Positions 45,279-54,451 are shown, counted from the stretch's first letter. The stretch is DNA of 64,000 nt from Labilithrix luteola (GCF_001263205.1 NZ_CP012333.1:11451501-11515500), one strand, 5' to 3'. Notes: generated by a model from the sequence alone, not told the origin. Translations and numbers: made by a program.

Positions 45279-46798
45279 GCGCCCCGTCCGAAGCCATCGT
45301 CGCGCGTTTTCGTAGCGTCGCCCTTTCCCGCATCGATCGACTCGAGGCAGGGTGGAACGCGCTCGTCGCGCATGGCGGCAACGCCGCCCTCGCCGCCGAG
45401 ATCACGCGCGAGCTCCACACGCTGAAGGGTGACTCGCGCCTCGTCGGCTTCGTCGACGTCAACCTTCTCTGCCACAAGCTCGAAGACCTTCTCGAGCTCG
45501 CCCACGAGCGGAACTACCACGTCCCCGACGACGTCGACCTCGTCGTCGGCATGGGCCTGCGCTTCCTCGCGACCCTGGTTCGCAAGAAGCCGGGCACGTC
45601 GATGGGCGGCATCGACCTCCACGGCTTCGTCGCACAGATCGAAGGCGTCCTGGTCGATGCGCGGCAGGCGGCCCTCACGTCGACGGCCACGACCACCACG
45701 GCGGAGCCCTCCACCCCGCCCGAGACGCGCACGCCGGGCGAAGACATTCGCTACCGCGTCTCGGCCGGCGCTTGCGCCGTGTACCTCGAGAGTATCCAGG
45801 CCAAGGGGCCGGCGAAGGATCGCCTGCGCGCCGCCTGGAACATTCTCTCGCACGAGATTGCCGCCATGGGCTCCGTGCCCCTCTCGGCCGTCTTCGCACA
45901 CGCCGCCGAGGGGGTCACCGAGCTCGCCAAGTCGCTTGGCAAGAGCGTGCGCATCGAGAGCGACGTGGGCCGCTTGCGCGTTCGCGAGACCACCGCTGAG
46001 GCCCTCGGCGTCGCCCTCACCCACGCCGTGCGTAACGCCATCGACCACGGCATCGAATCCCCCGACGACCGCATTCGCGCGGGCAAATCCGCCACGGGAA
46101 CGGTTCGCGTTCGGGCCACGCTCGACAGCGGACGGCTGATTGTCATCATCGAGGACGACGGCGCGGGCATCGACTTCGACGCGGTCTACGAGCGCGCACA
46201 CCAGCGTGGTCTCGTCGCCGACCGCGCCACGACCACCGAGGAGTCGCTCGCGGCGTTCCTCTTCGAGCCAGGCTTCTCCACCGCCAAAGCCATCTCCGAC
46301 ATCTCGGGGCGCGGCATCGGTCTCGATGCGCTCAAGACCGCCCTCGTGCGCGCGGGTGGTACCGTCACGCTCCGCTCGCAGCGCGGTCAGGGCACGACCT
46401 TCCAGATCGCGGCCTCGGAGGAGGAGCGGTCGATGCGCGTACGCCTCTTCCGGTCCGCGCCGTGCGGCCTACCGTTCGCCGTGAACATGCGCTGGGAGGT
46501 CTCCCCTGCCCCGGACACCGACGGCGCTCTCGACCCCTTCACGGCGCTCGGTTTGGCGGTCACTCCGATGACCACCACCCCGACGGCCCACAACGTCAAC
46601 CGCAAGCCCTCCGCCTTCGTTCTTCGCGACGGTACCCACGAAGTTCGCCTGCTGGCCTTCGACGCTCCGACCGAGGCGGTGGCTGAGCGACCTTGTCCCA
46701 CGAGCACCGGCTATCCCGTAGAGATCGTCGACCTCGCGGGGACGGACGTCGTCCTCATGCGTCCGGACATGCTATCCGTACCGTGGGTCTCGCAATGA
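45275..46798 (+). CDS. Hpt-containing CheA-like histidine kinase
   Basis: The 507-residue protein starts at TTG overlapping the STAS stop. The N-terminal Hpt domain has His48 in ELHTLKGDSRLVGF. The HATPase domain has N-box HAVRNAIDHGIES, DDGAGID and GRGIGLDALK. It lacks the P2 and dimerisation layout of full CheA, and its C-terminus (PFAVNMRWEVS onward) resembles a degenerate CheW/P5 module. It should autophosphorylate His48 and pass phosphate to the receiver encoded next. Confidence 0.88.
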   Translation: MSAPSEAIVARFRSVALSRIDRLEAGWNALVAHGGNAALAAEITRELHTLKGDSRLVGFVDVNLLCHKLEDLLELAHERNYHVPDDVDLVVGMGLRFLATLVRKKPGTSMGGIDLHGFVAQIEGVLVDARQAALTSTATTTTAEPSTPPETRTPGEDIRYRVSAGACAVYLESIQAKGPAKDRLRAAWNILSHEIAAMGSVPLSAVFAHAAEGVTELAKSLGKSVRIESDVGRLRVRETTAEALGVALTHAVRNAIDHGIESPDDRIRAGKSATGTVRVRATLDSGRLIVIIEDDGAGIDFDAVYERAHQRGLVADRATTTEESLAAFLFEPGFSTAKAISDISGRGIGLDALKTALVRAGGTVTLRSQRGQGTTFQIAASEEERSMRVRLFRSAPCGLPFAVNMRWEVSPAPDTDGALDPFTALGLAVTPMTTTPTAHNVNRKPSAFVLRDGTHEVRLLAFDAPTEAVAERPCPTSTGYPVEIVDLAGTDVVLMRPDMLSVPWVSQ

Positions 46799-47265
46799 AG
46801 GAAGAACTCAACACCCAGCCGCCGCCGCCGCCCGAGCTCGGTGCTTCGCCGCCGGCCGCGGAGTCTTGCGAGAAGCTCCGCATCCTGCTCATCGACGACA
46901 GCGAGATTGCGCTGGCCGTCCATCAGGAGGCGTTGACGGAAGCCGGGTTCGACGTTCGCAGCGTCCAGACGCTGGGCGAGTTCGACGTCCTTCTCACGTC
47001 GTGGACCCCGCACTTCATCCTGAGCGACGTGCAGATGCCGGGCATGAACGGCGACGACCTCTGCCGGACGATGAAGACGCGTTGCGGGACGCACGTGCCC
47101 TTCGTGCTCCTCTCCGACCTTCCCATCGCCAAGCTTCGCGAGATTGCGACGAACGCGGGGGCCGACGGCTTCATCTCGAAGTCCGAAGAGCGCGAGACGC
47201 TCGTCCACCAGGTCAAAGTCTACTGCTCGATGGCGTACTCGCCCGACCGCGTCCGCTGGGACTGA
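46795..47265 (+). CDS. Stand-alone receiver-domain response regulator
   Basis: The 156-residue protein has a Pro-rich N-terminal tail, then a receiver: ILLIDDSEIAL acidic pair, phosphoacceptor Asp78 (FILSDVQMPGMNGDD) and Lys129 (DGFISKSEE). No DNA-binding or enzyme domain follows. ATG overlaps the stop of the CheA-like gene by 4 nt. Last gene of the signalling operon and the likely output or phosphate sink. Confidence 0.9.
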   Translation: MKEELNTQPPPPPELGASPPAAESCEKLRILLIDDSEIALAVHQEALTEAGFDVRSVQTLGEFDVLLTSWTPHFILSDVQMPGMNGDDLCRTMKTRCGTHVPFVLLSDLPIAKLREIATNAGADGFISKSEERETLVHQVKVYCSMAYSPDRVRWD

Positions 47266-47326
47266 GCGCACGCCCAGCACGCGCACGCGAATCGTCCTCA
47301 CCGCGAGCGCGGCGCCGATGTGAGGT

Positions 47327-48625
47327 TCAGCGCTCCGCGGGCGCGGTGTTCTCGCCGAATACGCCTTCCCAGCGCGCAATCACACAGGCGGCGAGCCCAT
47401 TGCCCGTGAGGTTCAGCGCCGAGCGCGCCATGTCCATGATCTCGTCGACCGCGAGAATCATCGCCACGCCCGCCTCGCCCGGAAGACCGAAGCCCTGCGT
47501 GGTGCCGGCGATGATCACAAGCGTGGCGCGCGGTACGCCGGCGACGCCCTTCGAGGTCAGCATGAAGGTGAACACCATCGCGATTTGCGTGGAGATGGGC
47601 ATCTCGATCTTCGCCGCCTGGGCAATCGTGAGCGAGGCGAGAACGAGGTAGAGCGTCGAGCCGTCGAGATTGAACGAATAGCCGGTCGGAATGACGAAGC
47701 TCGCCACGCGCCTCGGCACGCCTAGCTTCTCGATCTTCTCGAGCAGCAAAGGAAGGGCGGCTTCGCTGGAGGCCGTCGAGAAGGCCATGAGCGCCGGCTC
47801 GCGAATGGCGTCGACGAATCCCTTCACCGGAATTCGTGCGATCAGCATGATCGGCACGAACACGAGCACGAAGAGCAAAAAGAGCGAGAGATACAGGCTG
47901 CCGACGAGCAGCGAGTAGTGCTTGAGCAAGTCGAAGACGGCCGGCCACCCCTCGAGCTCCGAGCCCGGATGCTTCGCAGCCATGTGGCTCACGTTGTAGG
48001 CCATCGCGCCGAACACGCCGATGGGCGTGAGCGCCATGACCATCGACGTGTACTTGAACATGACCTGCGCAACCCCGTCGAAGAAGCGCAGGACGGGCTC
48101 GCCGCGCTCCCCCACACGCGTGAGGGCTACGCCGAAGAGCGCCGCGAAGACGACCACGGGAAGGATGTCGCCCTCGGCCGCGTGCTTGACCACGTTCGAC
48201 GGAAACGCGTGGAGCGCGATCTCCCAGCCGCTCTTCGGAGCCGCGAGCTGCGTGTGCGCCTCGACGTGCAGAGGAAGTCCATCCCCCGGGCGGACCCAGT
48301 TGGCGATGACGAGGCCGAGGACCAACGCGAGGGTGGTGACGATCTCGAAGTAGAGGAGCGACTTCGCCCCCATACGACCCACCGCCTTGAGATCACCGGT
48401 CTGGGCGATGCCCGTCACGATGGTCGCGAAGAGCAGCGGGACGATGATCCCTTTGATCAGCGAGAGAAACGACTTCGAGCAGAACTGGAAGAGGGCGAAG
48501 GCCGTCGGGTGCTCGTCGGCCGGCAGGAAGCCGCCGAGAACGACGCCGAGCACGAGCCCTACGAAGATGAGGGTCGTGCCCGACCGCCAGAAAGGCGCTC
48601 GCCTACCGTTCCCGCCTTCGTTCAC
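47327..48625 (-). CDS. Dicarboxylate/amino acid:cation symporter (DctA/GltP family)
   Basis: The 432-residue inner-membrane symporter has eight helices and re-entrant loops. Signatures: AFSTASSEAALPLLLEKIEKLGVP (HP1 serine loop), GYSFNLDGSTLYL, TSKGVAGVPRATLVIIAGT (HP2) and LAVDEIMDMARSALNLTGNGLAACVIARWEG with substrate-contacting Asp. It imports C4-dicarboxylates, glutamate or aspartate with Na+ or H+. Converges with the signalling operon; the downstream acyltransferase gene on the same strand begins about 3 nt upstream of it in transcription. Confidence 0.94.
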   Translation of the reverse strand: MNEGGNGRRAPFWRSGTTLIFVGLVLGVVLGGFLPADEHPTAFALFQFCSKSFLSLIKGIIVPLLFATIVTGIAQTGDLKAVGRMGAKSLLYFEIVTTLALVLGLVIANWVRPGDGLPLHVEAHTQLAAPKSGWEIALHAFPSNVVKHAAEGDILPVVVFAALFGVALTRVGERGEPVLRFFDGVAQVMFKYTSMVMALTPIGVFGAMAYNVSHMAAKHPGSELEGWPAVFDLLKHYSLLVGSLYLSLFLLFVLVFVPIMLIARIPVKGFVDAIREPALMAFSTASSEAALPLLLEKIEKLGVPRRVASFVIPTGYSFNLDGSTLYLVLASLTIAQAAKIEMPISTQIAMVFTFMLTSKGVAGVPRATLVIIAGTTQGFGLPGEAGVAMILAVDEIMDMARSALNLTGNGLAACVIARWEGVFGENTAPAER

Positions 48626-48628
48626 GCG

Positions 48629-49555
48629 TCAGGCGCTCGCGGATTCGTTGGCCGAAGCCTCGACGGCATTCGCACCGCCACGCACGCGAACACGCGAACG
48701 AGGGAGAGGCTCGATGGCGTCGGGATCGCGTCCGTCACGGATCGCCGCGTGGCGACGCTGCTGATCGGCGAGGGAGCGGATGGCGTCGAGGCAGCGCTCC
48801 GAAGCGAGCTTCTGCGTGGTGAGCATGTTCGCCTTCGGCTTGAGATCGGTGAAGTCGATCGGCGGCCCGAAGTACATGTCGACGGGGTTCTCGTCGGCGG
48901 CGAGGACGTTCATGCGAACCTCGCCGGGAATGCTCTGGCCCATGCCGAGCACGAAGACGGGAATGACCCGCGCGCGAATACAGCCGAGCGCGATGCGACC
49001 GACACCGGGCTGGGCCGGGAGAAACGCGTACGGGTCCGCGCCCTTGTTGCGCGTGCCTTCCGGATGGAGGCCGAGCACGGTTCCGACGTCGGACCGGTTC
49101 AACTCCTCGATGCAGCGTGCGACCGAGTAGTGATTGAACGCCTTCTTCTCCTTCTCGCGCATGACCGGCGGGAACATACGCATGCCGCTCATGGCGAAGT
49201 TCACCGGCGGGCCGAGCGGGTGGTCGTAGAAGAAGCTGCTGCGAACGGGGAAGAAGATCCGCTTCGTCAGCTGCGTGCGCCAATAGAGGATCGCGGTGAT
49301 GCTGAAGAAGTCGAAGAAGGAGCGGTGGTTCGCCACCAGCATCACGCTGTCCTTCTTGCCGAGCGCGGAGAGGTGCTCGAGGCCGTGGACGTTCAGACGG
49401 CGGCTGCCACAGCTCCAGATGAGCGCGCCCATGACGACGCTGTTCCAAGCCGCCGAGACGGGCGAAAGCTTGGGCTGGGAGAGAAGGTCGGCGACGTTGA
49501 AGGCCACACGCTCGAACCGGGAAAGCGAGGAGAGCTGCTCGGGGGTCGGACGCAC
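48629..49555 (-). CDS. PlsC-like 1-acylglycerol-3-phosphate acyltransferase
   Basis: The 308-residue protein has the acyltransferase motif I NHRSFFD (HX4D), motif III HPEGTRNK and a hydrophobic stretch FSITAILYW. It probably acylates lysophosphatidic acid or a related lipid at the inner membrane. GTG 49555 is preferred: an in-frame ATG at 49639 would add 28 residues with weak coding bias and abut the palindrome at 49641-49674. Just 3 nt separate its stop from the symporter start. Confidence 0.85.
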   Translation of the reverse strand: MRPTPEQLSSLSRFERVAFNVADLLSQPKLSPVSAAWNSVVMGALIWSCGSRRLNVHGLEHLSALGKKDSVMLVANHRSFFDFFSITAILYWRTQLTKRIFFPVRSSFFYDHPLGPPVNFAMSGMRMFPPVMREKEKKAFNHYSVARCIEELNRSDVGTVLGLHPEGTRNKGADPYAFLPAQPGVGRIALGCIRARVIPVFVLGMGQSIPGEVRMNVLAADENPVDMYFGPPIDFTDLKPKANMLTTQKLASERCLDAIRSLADQQRRHAAIRDGRDPDAIEPLPRSRVRVRGGANAVEASANESASA

Positions 49556-49640
49556 AGGGCGGTCATAGCAGGGCGGGGCGCTGGATCCATCGTCACGGAC
49601 TCGTGGCAAGGACTGATGGCCCGTGCCGCGCTGCGCCATA

Positions 49641-49674
49641 GATCATGTTGTGCCACCGATGGCACAACATGATC
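49641..49674. promoter_or_regulatory. Perfect 15-bp inverted repeat, putative operator
   Basis: GATCATGTTGTGCCA and TGGCACAACATGATC are exact reverse complements separated by CCGA. The element lies between the divergent acyltransferase and beta-propeller lipoprotein genes, upstream of both. A 34-bp perfect palindrome in this position suits a dimeric repressor or activator site; as RNA it would be a strong hairpin. Confidence 0.7.
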
Positions 49675-49696
49675 GCGAGGTCCCGGGCCGGCGGCA

Positions 49697-49735
49697 TCCA
49701 TCAGAATATTTATTCATATTTTCGAATACATAGAC
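49697..49735 (+). promoter_or_regulatory. AT-rich island, probable promoter of the beta-propeller gene
   Basis: This 39-nt stretch (agaatatttattcatatt and so on) is strikingly AT-rich for this GC-rich window. It sits 57 nt or more upstream of the lipoprotein start, just after the perfect palindrome. A promoter is the natural reading; exact -10/-35 boxes cannot be fixed. Confidence 0.5.
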
Positions 49736-49791
49736 AACCGCAAGCATATGGTCCAAGCGTTGCTAGAACGCTCGTTCGGGAGACCGAACGC

Positions 49792-52350
49792 ATGAATTCT
49801 CGACTTCGCATTTCGCGACAATCCCGCACCGCCCTCGCGATGCTCGCTGCGCTGAGCTCGGTGGCCTGGGGCTGTGGCTCGTCGGACAAGAGCGCCGGCA
49901 ACGAGGGCACCGTTCGCGCGAGCCTTCACCGCGCCAAGAGCTGCGGCGATCTCCTGGGCGATCTCAAGGCGGACGCCTCCTTCAAGCTCAACAAGGGCAT
50001 CGATCAGCAGATCAGCCAGATCCACCAGTGCATCTCGCACTACGGCGATGCGCAATGCGCCTACTACGGCGGAGGGGGCATCGGCTACGACGGCGCAGGT
50101 CAAGGCGCGCCCCCGCCGATGTCGGGCCCCACCGCAGGCGGCGCCGACTTCGGTGAGTCGGCCGGCAGCGGGAATGGCAACAAGGCGACCGACTTTTCGC
50201 AGACCAACACCCAGGTCGCAGGCGTCGACGAGGCCGACATCGTCAAGACCGACGGCTCGAACCTCTACGTCCTGCACGGACGCGCCTTCAAGGTCCTCAA
50301 GGCATGGCCGGCAAACGAGCTCGCCGAGCTCTCGACAATCGATCTCGAAGGTCAGCCGACGGAGATGTTCGTCGACGAAGGCAAGGTCGTCGTCTACTCG
50401 AACGTCAACGGTGCGGCCGTTTACGCAGCTGCTGGCGTCACCCCGAAGTCCCAGTATCGCGACTACGGCATGGGCTACGCGAGCGACGCCGCATACCCGG
50501 GCGATCCGTCCGGCATCTACGCGCCGCTCACGAAGGTCACGGTGCTGACCCTCCAGGGCGCAACGCCCACCGTCACGCGCGAGATCTACTTCGAAGGCAA
50601 CTTCACCGATGCGCGCCGCGTCGGTCCGCACGTGCGCACCGTCCTATCGGGCTACGCGCACGGCCCGCAGCTCAAGTACAGCGTCTACGACCTCTATCCG
50701 GGGATGACGGGGACAGGCACGGCCACCCCCGGCGTCGCCACGCCTCCGTCGACGGGCGCCGCAGAGCCCGCTCCCGCGCCCGCAATCGACGGCGGTATCG
50801 GCACACAAGACGCGAAGACCACGCCGCAGTATCCGCAGACGGGTACGGCGATGATCGCGATGCTCGAGGAGCTTCGCACGGCGAACCTGAACATCATCGC
50901 GAAGAGCCAGCTCACCGACTGGCTCCCCTACACGTTCGTGAAGCAGGGCGCGCAGATCACCGCGCAGAACGTCGCGTGCGAGGACTTCTACGTTCCGAAC
51001 GCGGGCTCGACCGAGAGCGGCATCACCGAGATCGCCGCGATCGACCTCACGAACCCCGCGGCGCCGCCGAAGCAGACGGCCATCCTCGGCCACGCCGAGA
51101 CGGTCTACGGCACGGCGGACACCCTCTATCTCGCGTCGAACGCATGGGTCCAGCCTCCGGTCGCCTGGGCCACGAGCGGTGTCGGCTCGTCGGGCGGCGG
51201 CGTGAGCAGTGGCGGTGGGGTGGCGGTTGCGCCTCCGCCTGCGACGGATCCGGGAGCGCCAGCTCCCGCGCAGGACGCCGGAAGCGCCACGCCGCAAGGC
51301 ATCAAGCCGTTGACCACGCAAGCCGCAACGGTGACGGCCTACGCGACGAACAAGACCCACCTCCACAAATTCGAGTTCACGACCGACGCGACGTTCCCGA
51401 ACTACGTCGCCTCGGGCACCGTGCCTGGCTACGTCAAAGATCAGTTCTCGCTCGACGACAAGGACGGCGTGCTCCGTGTCGCGACGACGGAGCAACGCAT
51501 CTACGTCGATTCGGACGGCAACTACGTCTCGTCGACGCCGACGGCGGCCGATGGCTCGAGCCAGTTCCCCTCGACGGTGAACCACGTCCACACGCTCGGC
51601 GTGGCCGGCGGCTGGCTCGAGCAGCTCGGCACGGTCGGCGATCTCGCTCCGAACGAGAACATCTACAGCGTGCGCTTCATCGATCACCGCGGTTACGTCG
51701 TCACGTACCGCCAGGTCGACCCGCTCTTCGTCGTCGAGCTCTCCGATCCCGCGCATCCGAACGTCCTCGCGGCGCTCAAGATCCCCGGCTTCAGCGAGTA
51801 CATGCACCCGCTCGACGCGACCCACATCCTCACGATCGGTCGCGACGGCGACGCGGGCCGACCGCAGAACATTGCCCTGCAGATCTTCGACGTCTCGAAC
51901 GGAGCGAACCCGGTGCTCGCCCAGAAGTTCGTCTACTCGGGTGACGAGTACGGCTCCAGCATGGCCGAGTACGATCACAAGGCGTTCACCTACTTCGCCG
52001 ATCGCCAGCTCCTCGCCTTCCCGTATTACGCGTACAACGCCAGCACGCCGAACGGCATGCGCAGCTCGCTCGAGCTCTTCAAGGTCGACATCGCAAGCGG
52101 CTTCGCCAAGCTCGGAAGCGTCGACCACACCGCGCTCGTCCACCAGAATCCCTCGGGCTACTGCGGCGGCTACTACGGTCCGGAAGTGCGCCGCGGCGTC
52201 TTCCTCGAGAACTTCGTCTTCAGCGTCTCCTACGGCGGCGTCGTCGCGAAGGACACGAACGACCTCGCCGGCGCCGGCGCGCAGCTCGCCCTGCCCGTCC
52301 CGCAAGTCGACAACGTCAGCACCTACGGCGCCCCGGTATGCGCATATTGA
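49792..52350 (+). CDS. Secreted beta-propeller lipoprotein (Beta_propel family)
   Basis: The 852-residue precursor has a lipoprotein signal ending SVAWGC and an early helical region. The PF09826-type opening follows: TDFSQTNTQVAGVDEADIVKTDGSNLYVLHG. Repeated propeller blades come after it (e.g. VTVLTLQGATPTVTREIYFEG, NIYSVRFIDHRGYVVTYRQVDPLFVVELSDPAHPNVLAALKIPGF), with long Pro/Gly/Ser insertions around residues 310 and 480. ATG 49792 has GGGAGA upstream. Probably on the cell surface; ligand unknown. A good terminator follows. Confidence 0.88.
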   Translation: MNSRLRISRQSRTALAMLAALSSVAWGCGSSDKSAGNEGTVRASLHRAKSCGDLLGDLKADASFKLNKGIDQQISQIHQCISHYGDAQCAYYGGGGIGYDGAGQGAPPPMSGPTAGGADFGESAGSGNGNKATDFSQTNTQVAGVDEADIVKTDGSNLYVLHGRAFKVLKAWPANELAELSTIDLEGQPTEMFVDEGKVVVYSNVNGAAVYAAAGVTPKSQYRDYGMGYASDAAYPGDPSGIYAPLTKVTVLTLQGATPTVTREIYFEGNFTDARRVGPHVRTVLSGYAHGPQLKYSVYDLYPGMTGTGTATPGVATPPSTGAAEPAPAPAIDGGIGTQDAKTTPQYPQTGTAMIAMLEELRTANLNIIAKSQLTDWLPYTFVKQGAQITAQNVACEDFYVPNAGSTESGITEIAAIDLTNPAAPPKQTAILGHAETVYGTADTLYLASNAWVQPPVAWATSGVGSSGGGVSSGGGVAVAPPPATDPGAPAPAQDAGSATPQGIKPLTTQAATVTAYATNKTHLHKFEFTTDATFPNYVASGTVPGYVKDQFSLDDKDGVLRVATTEQRIYVDSDGNYVSSTPTAADGSSQFPSTVNHVHTLGVAGGWLEQLGTVGDLAPNENIYSVRFIDHRGYVVTYRQVDPLFVVELSDPAHPNVLAALKIPGFSEYMHPLDATHILTIGRDGDAGRPQNIALQIFDVSNGANPVLAQKFVYSGDEYGSSMAEYDHKAFTYFADRQLLAFPYYAYNASTPNGMRSSLELFKVDIASGFAKLGSVDHTALVHQNPSGYCGGYYGPEVRRGVFLENFVFSVSYGGVVAKDTNDLAGAGAQLALPVPQVDNVSTYGAPVCAY

Positions 52351-52374
52351 GCCCGCGACGTAACTGACAAGCAA

Positions 52375-52412
52375 GAGGGTCGCGGCGATCACCGCGGCCC
52401 TCGGCTTTTCTT
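52375..52412 (+). terminator. Rho-independent terminator of the beta-propeller gene
   Basis: GAGGGTCGCGG pairs with CCGCGGCCCTC (11 bp, one G-T) around CGATCA, followed by GGCTTTTCTT. It begins 25 nt after the stop. Confidence 0.85.
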
Positions 52413-52602
52413 CCGCCATCTGAAAGGCTCCGCCCTCATCCCCCGCCCTTCTCCCTAAGGGAGAAGGGAGGAGAACTAACCGGGGGGCGCGTCGTTGGCG
52501 GTGAGGCGCTCACCTGTGAAATGGCGAGGAGAAGGCGCGCGGTGCCTTTCAGATGGCGGGAGAGAGCGCGCGTGCTGTTCAGATAGCGGGCGACGGATTC
52601 AG
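52413..52602. repeat. Convergent intergenic region with inverted and tandem repeats
   Basis: CCGCCATCTGAAAGGC (52413-52428) is repeated exactly inverted at 52544-52559. Between them is a palindrome CCCTTCTCCCT-A-AGGGAGAAGGG (52446-52468). From 52521 a 30-32-nt unit (ATGGCG, purine-rich stretch, GCGCGC, TTCAG) is present about two and a half times (52521-52552, 52553-52582, 52583 on, degenerate). No gene is supported. It lies downstream of both neighbouring genes, so it may be a decayed repeat element or mRNA 3'-end structures. Confidence 0.65.
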
Positions 52603-52618
52603 CGCGCGGAGCCTTCAC

Positions 52619-54304
52619 CTACTTGATGGGGAGAAGACACCCGGGGTTGAGAATTCCCGCCGGGTCGAGCTCGTTCTTCGCCGAGACGAGGACTTTCTCG
52701 AACAGCGCCGGGCGCTCTTTTTCCCACCACGGTCGATGCACGCGGCCGACCGCATGGTGATGCGTGATGGTGCCGCCGGTGGAGACGATGGCTTCGCTGA
52801 CGGCCGCCTTGATGGCCGCCCACTGTTCGAGCTCTTCGCCGGGGCGGCCCTTGGTGAGGAAGGTGTAGTAGGGCGCCGGGCCGTCCGGATAGACGTGCGT
52901 GAAACGGCACGTCAGAAGGCCGCCGCCACCGACCTTCTGCATGGCGGCGTTCGCCGCCGCGACCACGCTCGCGTGGAGCGCGGGGAAGCGATCCCATGTG
53001 CACGCCGTCTCGAAGGTATCGCAGACCATTCCGAGCAAAACGAGTGCACTCTGCAAGTAGGGAGCATCGAAGAACGCCTGCTTCCACACGCTCGCCTCTT
53101 GCACGTCGTGCGCGGGAGGACGAACGCTGCCTGACGAGGGCGGCGGCGGGCGACTCGACGTCATCGACGCGTGGAGCGGGCGCGGCGCGATGGAGTGGAT
53201 GACGTCGGTCGTGTACTTCGGCTCCTCCTTGCAGCGGCCGCCGAGGTCCGTGGCGATCGACAGCGCGCGCTCCATCGAGGTCTCGATGGGATGATCGGCA
53301 GACTCGAACGCGAGCAGGAGCACCGCGTTTCCTTCGGAGTCGACCTGGTGGAGCATGGCCTCGCCGGCGTCGAGCAAGCGGCAGTTGACCGGGTTGAGTC
53401 CGGACTGCGCGAGAATGCGAACCACGTCGACGGCGTCTTCGAAGCGGTCGAACGAGACACTCGCCGAGGCACGCCAGCGTGGTCGAGGCTGCACGCGAAG
53501 CCATGCTTCGGTGATGATGCCGAACGCACCTTCCGAGCCGAGCACGAGACGATCCGGGCTCGGACCGGCGCCCGACCCGGGAAGCCTGCGCGTCTCGAAG
53601 ACGCCGGCGGGCGTCACCATGCGGACCGATTCGACGAAGTCGTCGATGTGCGTGTAGAGCGTGGCGTAGTGGCCGGCGGCGCGCGTTGCGATCCAGCCGC
53701 CGAGCGTGGAGAGCTCGAAGCTCTGCGGATAGTGACGCAGTGTGAGACCGTACGTCTCGAGCTGCTCGGCGATCTTGGAGCCCGTCGCGCCGGCCTGGAT
53801 GTGCGCGGATCGCGAGATCTCGTCGACCGAGAGCACCTTGTCCATGCGCGAGAGGTCGACGCAGGCGACGCCCCGGAAACGCCCGCTCGCGGCGAACTCC
53901 ACGCCGGACACGACGCTCGTGCCGCCACCGTACGGAACGAGCGCGATCGACTCACGCTCGCAGAAGCGGAAGAGCGAGAGGAGATGTTCTTCCTCGGTGG
54001 GGTGGAAGATCCAATCCGGCGCCGAGGCGTAGTCTCCTCGGAAGCCCCGCACCAGATCGCGGTAGCCGCGTCCGTACGTATGGATCGCGCGCTCGCGCTT
54101 GTCGGTCGTTCCGATGGACCGGAGCTCGACGGGCACGGTGTAACGCGGCTCGGGCATCGTCACCGCGTCGAGCGACGGCAGTGGCGCGAGCTCCGGCGGT
54201 GTCCCGGTCAGCGCAGCCAGACGCGAAGCGAGCGCGCGGCGTGCGTTGTCACCAGGTAGCTTGTCCTCGTATCCCCAGCCCCAGAAGCTCCGTGAACGCG
54301 CCAT
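52619..54304 (-). CDS. agpS: FAD-linked oxidase, alkylglycerone-phosphate synthase (AGPS)-like
   Basis: The 561-residue VAO/PCMH-type flavoprotein has the FAD-binding PYGGGTSVVSGVEF (about 124-137), LSRMDKVLSVDE, GATGSKIAEQLETYGLTLRHYPQSFELSTLGGWIATRAAGHYATLY and a C-terminal HHHAVGR like the AGPS active-site HHH. Length and motif order match AGPS, which exchanges the acyl chain of acyl-DHAP for a fatty alcohol in ether-lipid synthesis. A related FAD oxidase (glycolate or lactate type) cannot be fully excluded. Confidence 0.82.
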   Translation of the reverse strand: MARSRSFWGWGYEDKLPGDNARRALASRLAALTGTPPELAPLPSLDAVTMPEPRYTVPVELRSIGTTDKRERAIHTYGRGYRDLVRGFRGDYASAPDWIFHPTEEEHLLSLFRFCERESIALVPYGGGTSVVSGVEFAASGRFRGVACVDLSRMDKVLSVDEISRSAHIQAGATGSKIAEQLETYGLTLRHYPQSFELSTLGGWIATRAAGHYATLYTHIDDFVESVRMVTPAGVFETRRLPGSGAGPSPDRLVLGSEGAFGIITEAWLRVQPRPRWRASASVSFDRFEDAVDVVRILAQSGLNPVNCRLLDAGEAMLHQVDSEGNAVLLLAFESADHPIETSMERALSIATDLGGRCKEEPKYTTDVIHSIAPRPLHASMTSSRPPPPSSGSVRPPAHDVQEASVWKQAFFDAPYLQSALVLLGMVCDTFETACTWDRFPALHASVVAAANAAMQKVGGGGLLTCRFTHVYPDGPAPYYTFLTKGRPGEELEQWAAIKAAVSEAIVSTGGTITHHHAVGRVHRPWWEKERPALFEKVLVSAKNELDPAGILNPGCLLPIK

Positions 54305-54451
54305 CCCGCCATGAGGCTATCAGAGGAATTTGGGGCCGGCACACAACCGCCGAGCTCATAGGCGCTCGTGAGACGCGTCTTTGACGGGCCAGCGCGTCAC
54401 GTCACCCGGCCAGCTCACCGCGCCAGGTCACCAGGTCACCGTTCGGGCCTA

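Noticed and set aside
50644..52419. Open frame of 591 codons on the minus strand opposite the beta-propeller gene
   Set aside because: Mirror frame lacking any domain; also runs through the terminator of the plus-strand gene.
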